The position numbers were made by a program, and so were the translations under genes. A stretch of 64,000 nt of DNA from JAGWBF01 sp963663025. Its GTDB lineage: Bacteria > Chloroflexota > Dehalococcoidia > Lucifugimonadales > JAGWBF01. The stretch is taken from assembly GCA_963663025.1 (NCBI GenBank), contig OY760073.1:868001-932000 (forward strand), written 5' to 3'. The notes beneath the pieces were generated by a model, which worked only from the letters and a program-made list of their open reading frames with translations, did not search any database and had not been told where the DNA came from. This document shows, one piece after another, positions 57,927-64,000 of the stretch (position 1 is the first letter of the stretch; every line of letters starts with the position of its first letter).

Positions 57927-57954
57927 AGGCCCGGACAATCGATTGTCCGGGCCT
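57927..57954. repeat. 28-nt perfect palindrome
   Basis: AGGCCCGGACAATC followed directly by its exact reverse complement, 72 nt after the rhodanese stop. May act as its terminator, though only CTTG follows. Confidence 0.7.
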
Positions 57955-58749
57955 CTTGCCGCCTCGGAACCTGGGTGTGCATCTTTTCAGGTTGGAAATC
58001 TGGCAGGGGTTGGATGGGGCGAGAAATGCTCCAACTTCGAGACGTAACGCCTTGTAAAGGCGAAAGGCCAATACTTATCCTGTCAATTGCCTCAGTACGC
58101 TGAGGTAGGGGGTTGGCGCACCACTGGACGCGCCCCCGCGATTCCAAACTCGGGCAACACGCCCTAAACAATTGAAGAGAATCGCCGTGAGCGCTATAGG
58201 CATTTCCCTTAGTTGGGCAGGGTCTTGGCGCTGGCGGTGGGGGTGGCTATAGCAGACGCGGCAGAGTCCGGCTCATCGGGTTCGACCAGCATTTTTTGAG
58301 TTTTCCTGCGGAACGCAGTAACCCATGTGAGAATTGGGCTCATGACCGCCGAACGATCGGACTCAGGGAAGAGTGGTGGGTGTTCGGCAATAGCCACTAA
58401 TAAAAACGAGGCGGGCGATGTGGTGAGGGGCTGGTAGGATTGCCGGCCCTTTCTCTTTTGGCCCGTCCCCCGAGATGTTGTTGTTGGAGAAATGTCTTGT
58501 GGCGGAACAGCATCATCGGACACCGGCTTTCCAGTGGGCCCCGTCAAGGGCGGGCAGGTTGTTGCGGGTTGGACTGCCTGAAGACCTAGTGAAATATTTT
58601 GAGTGTAGATACCGGATACCAGCAGCAACACGAAGATCTGCTCAGGAGGGGCCCCGGCGATGCAGATTCATAACGCATTCACCTTTGGCTATTGGAACAA
58701 GCACTATTGATTTGATCAGGTAACGCGGGCGCTCTTCCCAGGGCAAAAA

Positions 58750-58798
58750 GAAGGACCTGGCTTCCCGAATATTTGGGGGCCAGGTCCTTCCTCTTTTC
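58750..58798. terminator. Bidirectional rho-independent terminator
   Basis: 12-bp stem GAAGGACCTGGC/GCCAGGTCCTTC around a 17-nt loop. On the plus strand CTCTTTTC follows; on the minus strand CTTTTTG follows. No recognised gene ends immediately before it on either strand. Confidence 0.75.
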
Positions 58799-58880
58799 TA
58801 AGTGACTCGATTAAAGGGCTCGTTCTAGCTTCAGATTCGATATGGTGATATGCTGGGTGTAGTGCCTCTCCCCGGCATGG

Positions 58881-58955
58881 GCCGGCGTAGCTCAGTGGTA
58901 GAGCAGCGGTTTCGTAAACCGCAGGTCAAGGGTTCGAATCCCCTCGCCGGCTCCA
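58881..58955 (+). tRNA. tRNA-Thr (CGU)
   Basis: Acceptor GCCGGCG/CGCCGGC, D-arm GCTC..GAGC, anticodon arm GCGGT-TTCGTAA-ACCGC (anticodon CGT), T-arm AAGGG-TTCGAAT-CCCCT, discriminator T, encoded CCA. Confidence 0.97.
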
Positions 58956-58980
58956 CTCTTCTCTTTCCTCAGTCAGGCTC

Positions 58981-59670
58981 CTAATCGTCCTTGTACGGGC
59001 CGACCATGATCTTCTGCGCTACCTCCGTGCCCAGCACCACATCTTCCCCGGCTACCGACAGGGTGACCGTGCCCTTGAAGGATGCCTTCTCCTTGATGGT
59101 CGCCCGGATGCCGGGCTTGAGGTTGTTTGCGTTCAAGAATTCCAGAAGGGTCATGTCCTCCTCGGGCACCTGCTTCAGCTGAACAATCTCCCCTTCCTTC
59201 GCCTCGGTGATCGCCTTCATAGGCCCGGGACGGCCGCCGTAGCCCGGGATGGGACGACCAAAGGGGTTCGTTTCGGGATAACCCAGCACCTGCACTAGCA
59301 ATTTCTCGACCTCCGGGGAAATGGCGTGCTCCAGCCGGTGGGCTTCCCTGTGGGCCTTGTGCCATTCCAGTCCCAGAATCTCTACCAACATTCGTTCGGC
59401 CAGGCGATGGCGCCGAACCACCGATTCGGCTAGGTCCTTCCCCTTGGATGTCAGCTTAATCTCTTTGCCCTTGGTGGCATCTTCGATCATGCCCTGGGTG
59501 GTCAGACGCTTAAGGGTGCCCACGGCCGTCGCTACCGACACACCCATTGCTTCAGCCAGCCGGGTGGGGACCAGCTTCTCTTCCTGCTCCTTTAGCTTAA
59601 AGATGGCCTGAAGGTAGTTCTCGATAACCACGCTCACTTCCGGCTTTGGCTCACCCAACATCATCGTCAT
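58981..59670 (-). CDS. DtxR/MntR family metal-dependent transcriptional regulator
   Basis: About 229 residues from ATG 59670 (AAGGAGG upstream). N-terminal winged helix: VVIENYLQAIFKLKEQEEKL, VSVATAVGTLKRLTTQGMIE; dimerisation/metal domain: RRHRLAERMLVEILGLEWHK, AHRLEHAISPEVE; C-terminal FeoA/SH3-like domain (about 160-229). The His/Glu residues in RRHRLAE and HRLEHAIS are the expected metal ligands. Divergent from the iron-transport operon, so it probably controls it in response to Fe(II) or Mn(II). Confidence 0.9.
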   Translation of the reverse strand: MTMMLGEPKPEVSVVIENYLQAIFKLKEQEEKLVPTRLAEAMGVSVATAVGTLKRLTTQGMIEDATKGKEIKLTSKGKDLAESVVRRHRLAERMLVEILGLEWHKAHREAHRLEHAISPEVEKLLVQVLGYPETNPFGRPIPGYGGRPGPMKAITEAKEGEIVQLKQVPEEDMTLLEFLNANNLKPGIRATIKEKASFKGTVTLSVAGEDVVLGTEVAQKIMVGPYKDD

Positions 59671-59783
59671 GATCTCCTCCTTGGTTCCCCCTTGGCTGCT
59701 GTCCATAGGGGTAACTCTGGTTCTTTCCATTTTATAATACAGAGTCGCATTTTTCACGATATGCAGTAATCAATCATATGAAA

Positions 59784-59798
59784 TGATAATCTTTATCA
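59784..59798. promoter_or_regulatory. Fur-like 7-1-7 inverted repeat
   Basis: TGATAATCTTTATCA matches the Fur 7-1-7 motif TGATAATnATTATCA at 13 of the 14 specified bases. It lies between the divergent dtxR and iron-transport genes, 11 nt before the latter's -35 element. Confidence 0.5.
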
Positions 59799-59809
59799 GG
59801 TGATGACTA

Positions 59810-59838
59810 TTGACTCGATATGTGTGTATTGATATAGT
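59810..59838 (+). promoter_or_regulatory. Promoter of the iron-transport operon
   Basis: TTGACT (59810-59815), 17 nt, TATAGT (59833-59838), start near 59845. The AT-rich 59700-59870 interval contrasts with the rest of the window. Confidence 0.7.
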
Positions 59839-59847
59839 GTGTTAATA

Positions 59848-59865
59848 ACTTAGTATATACTAAGT
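59848..59865. promoter_or_regulatory. Perfect 18-nt palindrome, probable DtxR-type operator
   Basis: ACTTAGTATATACTAAGT is an exact palindrome at the predicted transcription start of the iron-transport operon. Its TTAGT..ACTAA halves resemble DtxR-family sites (TTAGG..CCTAA). Confidence 0.55.
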
Positions 59866-59950
59866 AACAGACAGAGTATCACATCAGCGCATGAGTGAGC
59901 TTCTAAAACATGCATGGTCTGATGTTCGAGATGGAGATTAGGAGGGGACA

Positions 59951-60976
59951 ATGAACATGGTTGGTCGCTGCAAATTCCTGCTGGCCCTGGCGGCAACAGT
60001 TCTGATGATCGGGGCTATATCGTTCGCTTGTGGAGGGGGTGGAGACACCATTACTGTATACTCGGGCCGAAGCGAGAATTTGGTACAGCCGGTCTTGGAC
60101 AGGTTTGAAGAGGAAACGGGCATCAGCGTGCTAGTCAACTACGCGAGCACCTCTCAGGTCACCGCGACGATCCTGGAGGAAGGAGACAGCTCTCCCGCCG
60201 ATGTGGTGTTCCTGCAAGACCCGGGTTTTCTGGGTGTCCTGTCCTCAGAGGTCAAGCTGGCGAGCCTGCCCAACGACATTCTGAATAAAGTGGACGGGCG
60301 GTACCGCGCACGAAACGGGGAGTGGGTTGGCACGTCCGGCAGGGCCAGAACTGTGGTGTACAACACCGAAAACATAGACCCTGAGACAGACCTGCCCGAT
60401 TCCATACTGGGTTTCATCGATCCTGTGTGGAAGGGGCGCATAGGCTGGCCTCCCCAGAACGCATCCTTCCAGGCTTTTGTGACCGGTATGCGCGTTATGC
60501 TGGGCGACGATGAGACCCGCAAGTGGCTGGAGGGAATCCAGGCGAACGATCCCCGCTCGTACCCCAAGAACACCCCCACGGTCCTGGCGGCGTCCAACGG
60601 GGAGATAGACGTCGGATTCGTGAACCACTACTATCTCCATCGATTCCTGGAGTCGGAAGGCGACGGATTCGGCGCTAGAAACCACTACATCGGCAATGGG
60701 GATCCTGGTGCGTTGCTGCTGACTGCCGGAGCCGGAATAATGCGAACCTCTGAGAACAAGGAGCAGGGCGAGCGATTTATAAGGTTCCTGCTCAGCCCTG
60801 AGACTCAAGAGTACTTCGCCAGCGAGACTTTCGAGTACCCGCTGGCGGGGGAGGTTCCTGACCAAGAGGGGTTGCTGCCCCTGGACCAGCTGGACCCACC
60901 GGACATCGACCTGAGCGACCTGTCGGATGCCCAGGGTACTCTGGACCTGCTCAGGGACACGGGAATACTGCCGTAG
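59951..60976 (+). CDS. Ferric-iron ABC transporter substrate-binding lipoprotein
   Basis: A 341-residue FutA/FbpA-like periplasmic-binding protein. Signal peptide with lipobox (IGAISFAC, Cys27), then ITVYSGRSENLVQPVLDRFE, GISVLVNYASTSQV and the iron-site region with GFVNHYYLHRFL, where the tandem Tyr (NHYYL) are the family's Fe ligands. AGGAGGGG is 5 nt before ATG. First gene after a candidate DtxR operator. Confidence 0.92.
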   Translation: MNMVGRCKFLLALAATVLMIGAISFACGGGGDTITVYSGRSENLVQPVLDRFEEETGISVLVNYASTSQVTATILEEGDSSPADVVFLQDPGFLGVLSSEVKLASLPNDILNKVDGRYRARNGEWVGTSGRARTVVYNTENIDPETDLPDSILGFIDPVWKGRIGWPPQNASFQAFVTGMRVMLGDDETRKWLEGIQANDPRSYPKNTPTVLAASNGEIDVGFVNHYYLHRFLESEGDGFGARNHYIGNGDPGALLLTAGAGIMRTSENKEQGERFIRFLLSPETQEYFASETFEYPLAGEVPDQEGLLPLDQLDPPDIDLSDLSDAQGTLDLLRDTGILP

Positions 60977-60983
60977 AGTCTGT

Positions 60984-62612
60984 ATGAAGGAAAACCCGGC
61001 CTCTGTACTAAAGGTCCCGAATTCCCGGGGAAGCATTGTGGGCAGCTCCATGCCACCGCTGCCAATCGGCGTACCTGCAACGCTAGTGGCGTTGGCTATG
61101 GTGCTGCCTATCGTGTACCTGGCTGTGCGCACCCTTGGCGCTGGCTCCGAGACGTGGGACTTGCTATTCCGCTCACGCACCCTGGAGATAATTCTTAGGA
61201 CCCTGCTGCTGATAGTAACGGTTTCCGCAGCATGCGTCGTCCTGGCGGTACCCCTCGCCTGGCTCACGGTCCGCACCGACCTTCCATTTAGGAGGCTGTG
61301 GGCCATCCTGGTGAGCCTGCCAATTGTGATTCCCAGCTATATCGGTGCGTTTCTCATTATCGTGGCCCTGGGACCCAGGGGGATGCTACAGGATGCCCTG
61401 GAATGGGCCTTCTCCGTGGAACGCCTCCCCGACATCTACGGCTTCCCGGGGGCCTTCCTTTCCCTCACGCTGCTAAGCTATCCATACGTGCTCCTGACTG
61501 TCAGCGCGGGGCTGTGGAAGCTGGATGCATCCCTGGAGGAAGCGTCTCGCAATCTGGGCAGCGGCCGCTGGCGTACCTTCTTCCAGGTTACTCTGCCCCA
61601 GCTGAAGCCCAGCATAACCGCCGGGGCCTTGCTGGTGGGGCTCTACACTCTGAGCGACTTCGGCGCTGTGTCTCTTTTGCAGTACGAGACACTCACGGCG
61701 GCCATATTCATCCAATACGAGTCCGCCCTTGACCGCACGATAGCCGCCGCCCTTTCCATGGTGCTGGTGGTGATGGCCCTCCTGATCATAGTGATGGAGG
61801 CGGGTACCCGGGCCCGCTTTAAGTACTTCGGCAGCACGCCCGGACCGGAGAGACCGGCTCCTCTTGTTCCCCTGGGTAGGTGGCGATGGCCGGCCATGGG
61901 ATACTGCGCCCTGGTTGTCCTGGCATCCCTGGCAATACCCGTCGCCATTCTGCTGTACTGGGTGGTCCGAGGGTTTTCCTCCGAGGAATCCATGTCCTTC
62001 GTGTGGGGGGCTACTTGGAGTTCCTTCTACGTGTCCGCCCTGTCGGCGGCAGTAATAGCCGTCGCTGCCCTTCCCGTTGCCATTATGGTCGTGCGCTACC
62101 CCAGCTACATTGCCAATGTGATCGAGCGGTTGAGCTACGTGGGCTTTGCCCTGCCGGGCATAACCATCGCCCTGGCTCTGGTGTTCTTCACTTCCAATTT
62201 TGCATCGCCTCTATACCAGAGCCTGCTCTTACTGGTGTTCGCCTACGTGGTGCTGTTCCTGCCAACCGCCCTGGGGAGCATCCGGGCTTCCTTGCTGCAA
62301 ATAAGCCCAAAGTTGGAAGAAGCTGCTCGCGGATTGGGTTCTTCTCCGGTGCATGCCTTCTGTATCATTACCATACCTTTACTTAGGTCAGGCATTTTTG
62401 CCGGGGCTGCCCTTGCTTTCCTCTTAACGATGAAGGAGCTTCCCGCCACACTCATACTGGGACCTCTGGGTTTCACCACACTAGCCACATCTGTGTGGTC
62501 TGCGGCAACCGAAGCAATGTTCGCCCAAGCCGCGGTGGCGTCGCTTCTGCTGGTGCTGGTATCGTCAGTCCCCATGGGATTTATCGTATTTAGAGGGCGG
62601 CAACCCGGGTGA
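60984..62612 (+). CDS. Ferric-iron ABC transporter permease (FbpB-like, double domain)
   Basis: About 542 residues with about 12 transmembrane helices: two BPD_transp_1 halves, each with an EAA loop (LEEASRNLGSGRWRTFFQV and LEEAARGLGSSPVHAFCIIT). This fused form is the FbpB/HitB type. ATG 60984 is 8 nt after the previous stop; ATG 61050 is an alternative, and the ribosome-binding site is weak at both. No ATPase gene follows. Confidence 0.9.
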   Translation: MKENPASVLKVPNSRGSIVGSSMPPLPIGVPATLVALAMVLPIVYLAVRTLGAGSETWDLLFRSRTLEIILRTLLLIVTVSAACVVLAVPLAWLTVRTDLPFRRLWAILVSLPIVIPSYIGAFLIIVALGPRGMLQDALEWAFSVERLPDIYGFPGAFLSLTLLSYPYVLLTVSAGLWKLDASLEEASRNLGSGRWRTFFQVTLPQLKPSITAGALLVGLYTLSDFGAVSLLQYETLTAAIFIQYESALDRTIAAALSMVLVVMALLIIVMEAGTRARFKYFGSTPGPERPAPLVPLGRWRWPAMGYCALVVLASLAIPVAILLYWVVRGFSSEESMSFVWGATWSSFYVSALSAAVIAVAALPVAIMVVRYPSYIANVIERLSYVGFALPGITIALALVFFTSNFASPLYQSLLLLVFAYVVLFLPTALGSIRASLLQISPKLEEAARGLGSSPVHAFCIITIPLLRSGIFAGAALAFLLTMKELPATLILGPLGFTTLATSVWSAATEAMFAQAAVASLLLVLVSSVPMGFIVFRGRQPG

Positions 62613-62627
62613 GGAGTCCACTCGTCA

Positions 62628-63560
62628 ATGAATTACTGTCCCAATTGCCAGGCAAGGCTTCATGGAGACGCCCAAGCCTGCGATAAATGCAACTTTGCTT
62701 TAAAGAATCGCGGAAGATTCAACCGGTCATGGTTTTCCCTAATTGGGCTGCGGGCTGTGGAAGGCCCTGAGGATGCGGTCTTACACAAGCTGAATGGGAA
62801 CGAGTTGGTGCGTGCCCGGAAATACAAGCAGGCCCTGCGGGAGTACGACCATGCCATCAAGCTGGACCCGTTGTATTCAGACGCTTTCAATAACCGCGGG
62901 GCGGCATTCCAGAACTTGGGTCAGTACGAGAAAGCCCTCGAAGACCACAGGACAGCCGTCATGTTGGACCCTTGGGACGCAGTGTCCCACTACAACCTGG
63001 GCAACGACCTGCAGTCCCTGGGACAGCACTGGGAAGCGATAGCCGCCTACGATACGGCAGTGGAGATCAACCCCCGATTTGCCGAGGCCTACACCAATCG
63101 GGGAGTCGCTTTCTTTAACGTGGGCGAGCACGAACGGGCCATCGACAACTACAACAGATCTGTCCACATTAATCCGGCCCTCTCGGACGCTTACAACAAC
63201 CGGGGGAACGCTTACCACCAACTGGGAGACTACGAAATGGCCCTGGAGGACTACACCATTGCCATCAGGCTGGACCCGGAGGATGCGGCAACGTTCAGCA
63301 ACAGGGGTATCGCTAACTTGAGATTAAATCAGTTCCAGGATGCGCTGGACGACTACGACACAGCCATTGGGCTGGATGCATCCCTGGGTGAAGCCTATGC
63401 AGGGCGCTGCCTGGCCTACCTTCTCCTCGGTGACGATGATCGGGCCCAGAAAGACATGAACAGCGCCGTTCACCTGGGTGTGGAGAGACCGGGGCTGTTT
63501 GAAGCCGTTGACAGGATCAGGAGCAGCTCGGAGCGTCCCAGCCCGGCGGGGGCCGCCTAG
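62628..63560 (+). CDS. Zinc-ribbon TPR-repeat protein
   Basis: A 310-residue protein. The N-terminus is a zinc ribbon (CPNCQARLHGDAQACDKCNF; C4, C7, C18, C21), followed by about seven tetratricopeptide repeats from residue 50 to about 290 (e.g. YKQALREYDHAIKLDPLYSD, YEMALEDYTIAIRLDPEDAA). No membrane segment. Probably a scaffold; partner unknown. It starts 16 nt after the permease, so co-transcribed with iron transport, though functionally it may be unrelated. Its stop overlaps the convergent gene by 4 nt. Confidence 0.85.
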   Translation: MNYCPNCQARLHGDAQACDKCNFALKNRGRFNRSWFSLIGLRAVEGPEDAVLHKLNGNELVRARKYKQALREYDHAIKLDPLYSDAFNNRGAAFQNLGQYEKALEDHRTAVMLDPWDAVSHYNLGNDLQSLGQHWEAIAAYDTAVEINPRFAEAYTNRGVAFFNVGEHERAIDNYNRSVHINPALSDAYNNRGNAYHQLGDYEMALEDYTIAIRLDPEDAATFSNRGIANLRLNQFQDALDDYDTAIGLDASLGEAYAGRCLAYLLLGDDDRAQKDMNSAVHLGVERPGLFEAVDRIRSSSERPSPAGAA

Positions 63561-64000
63561 CCGGAGGGGTCGGCGCTCGCCCTTCGACGGAAAAGGATAC
63601 GGGAGGCTATCAACTTCAGCAAACCTCGGCGCACCGTTCCCCATGCTTCCCGGAATGTCCACATCTCCTCGGTATATATCCTCCGATGGGACCCGCCGTA
63701 GCGTAGGTTGACATAACGCTCCGTAACGATTCGGACTGCCTCGGCCCGGTTCGGGAGGGCGCTGACCAACTTGGAGCTGTACTCCCAAGGAGTTTCCTGG
63801 CTGCGCCTGCGGATCCCGGCCACGCTTCCCAGCAAGGACATCATGGTGTAGGCATAGACCACGTAGCCGCCCCTGGTGGCCAGGCGCCGCAAATAGTAGA
63901 AGGCGCCTAGGGGTACCAGGATAGACAGACCGACCAGCATTGCAAGGTACGGCCACCCCTCAAGGGGAAGGCTGAAGTCCCTCGGGGATGGCTCATTGTT
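63557..64000 (-). CDS. DUF4129-type C-terminal domain protein (partial)
   Basis: Open from the window edge to 63557. One transmembrane helix (PYLAMLVGLSILVPLGAFYY) followed by a soluble domain with TPWEYSSKL and VTERYVNLRYGG, the pattern (TPxE..L, then Tyr-rich YxxxRYG) of the DUF4129 tail of transglutaminase-like TgpA membrane proteins. The 5' part, which would hold the transglutaminase core, lies outside. Confidence 0.65.
   Translation of the reverse strand, partial: NNEPSPRDFSLPLEGWPYLAMLVGLSILVPLGAFYYLRRLATRGGYVVYAYTMMSLLGSVAGIRRRSQETPWEYSSKLVSALPNRAEAVRIVTERYVNLRYGGSHRRIYTEEMWTFREAWGTVRRGLLKLIASRILFRRRASADPSG

Larger units (their letters stand above)
57856..58880. other. 1-kb region without a recognised gene
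   Basis: Contains a degenerate copy of the intergenic repeat (57865-57898), a 28-nt perfect palindrome, GC-rich inverted repeats near 58105-58136 (GGGGG..CCCCC), and a strong bidirectional terminator. The only long frame (minus, 58209-58631) is Pro/Ser/Thr-rich and lacks a start with a ribosome-binding site. An unrecognised non-coding RNA ending at 58798 is possible; I could not match tmRNA, RNase P, SRP or 6S RNA. Confidence 0.45.

Noticed and set aside
58209..58631. 140-codon minus-strand frame in the 1-kb gap
   Set aside because: Pro/Ser/Thr-rich, starts at a codon without ribosome-binding site, no family; probably chance in GC-rich DNA.
1..64000. CRISPR arrays, insertion sequences or prophage
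   Set aside because: No regularly spaced direct repeats, transposase or phage structural genes were seen.

Overview
This 64 kb window looks like a chromosomal segment of a Chloroflexota bacterium, most likely a Dehalococcoidia/SAR202-like lineage. The GC-rich sequence, the Agl23/DUF2298 membrane protein pair, the 2-hydroxyacyl-CoA dehydratase/activase pair, the orphan CoxL-like protein and the LLM/cupin/formamidase genes all fit that. The assignment is inferred from gene content only. No phage, transposase or CRISPR array was seen.

Layout. 1-6.8 kb (minus strand): tRNA-Thr(UGU), tRNA-Tyr, tRNA-Thr(GGU), tuf, rpmG, secE, nusG, rplK, rplA, rplJ and rplL, read from a TTGACA promoter and with an attenuator-like terminator in front of rplJ; then a small zinc-ribbon gene and a partial glmS. 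7-14.6 kb: small catabolic genes (LLM oxidoreductase, cupin, formamidase, PIG-L, Lin0512, molybdenum hydroxylase large subunit, an orphan HsdR_N-like nuclease, VOC protein). 14.7-22.6 kb: the redox regulator rex and, converging on it, a complete F1Fo ATP synthase operon. Rex-like operators sit on both promoters. 22.7-30.7 kb: bifunctional nuclease, Agl23 and DUF2298 membrane proteins, ftsY, rnc and a DsbA-like gene. 30.7-38.6 kb: DUF4286, a CcdA-like protein, and a tetR-activase-dehydratase operon. 38.7-43.7 kb: YdeI, ferredoxin, ruvX, alaS, a SWIM protein and tRNA-Gly. 43.9-47.1 kb: a four-gene cluster with MauE, a beta-propeller lipoprotein, a DUF4367-like protein and a TAT-exported 18-cysteine protein. 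47.5-57.2 kb: fabF, folC, acs, pcrA, two MaoC-type hydratases, GNAT and NUDIX. 57.4-64 kb: rhodanese, tRNA-Thr(CGU), a DtxR-type regulator divergent from a ferric-iron ABC transporter, a zinc-ribbon TPR protein and a partial DUF4129 protein.

The most notable observation is two separate genes, 27 kb apart, each interrupted by a single in-frame TGA exactly at the catalytic Cys position: a DsbA-family protein (TGA at 30619-30621) and a rhodanese (TGA at 57727-57729). Each has a hairpin whose apical loop begins about 22-24 nt after the TGA, as expected for bacterial SECIS elements. I read both as selenoproteins, so this organism probably decodes UGA as selenocysteine, although TGA is also an ordinary stop in neighbouring genes. 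Other striking points are a CcdA homologue whose first, NPC-containing helix is moved to the C-terminus (a circular permutation), and the MauE/beta-propeller/Cys-rich cluster, which resembles the logic of methylamine dehydrogenase maturation but is not a recognised system.
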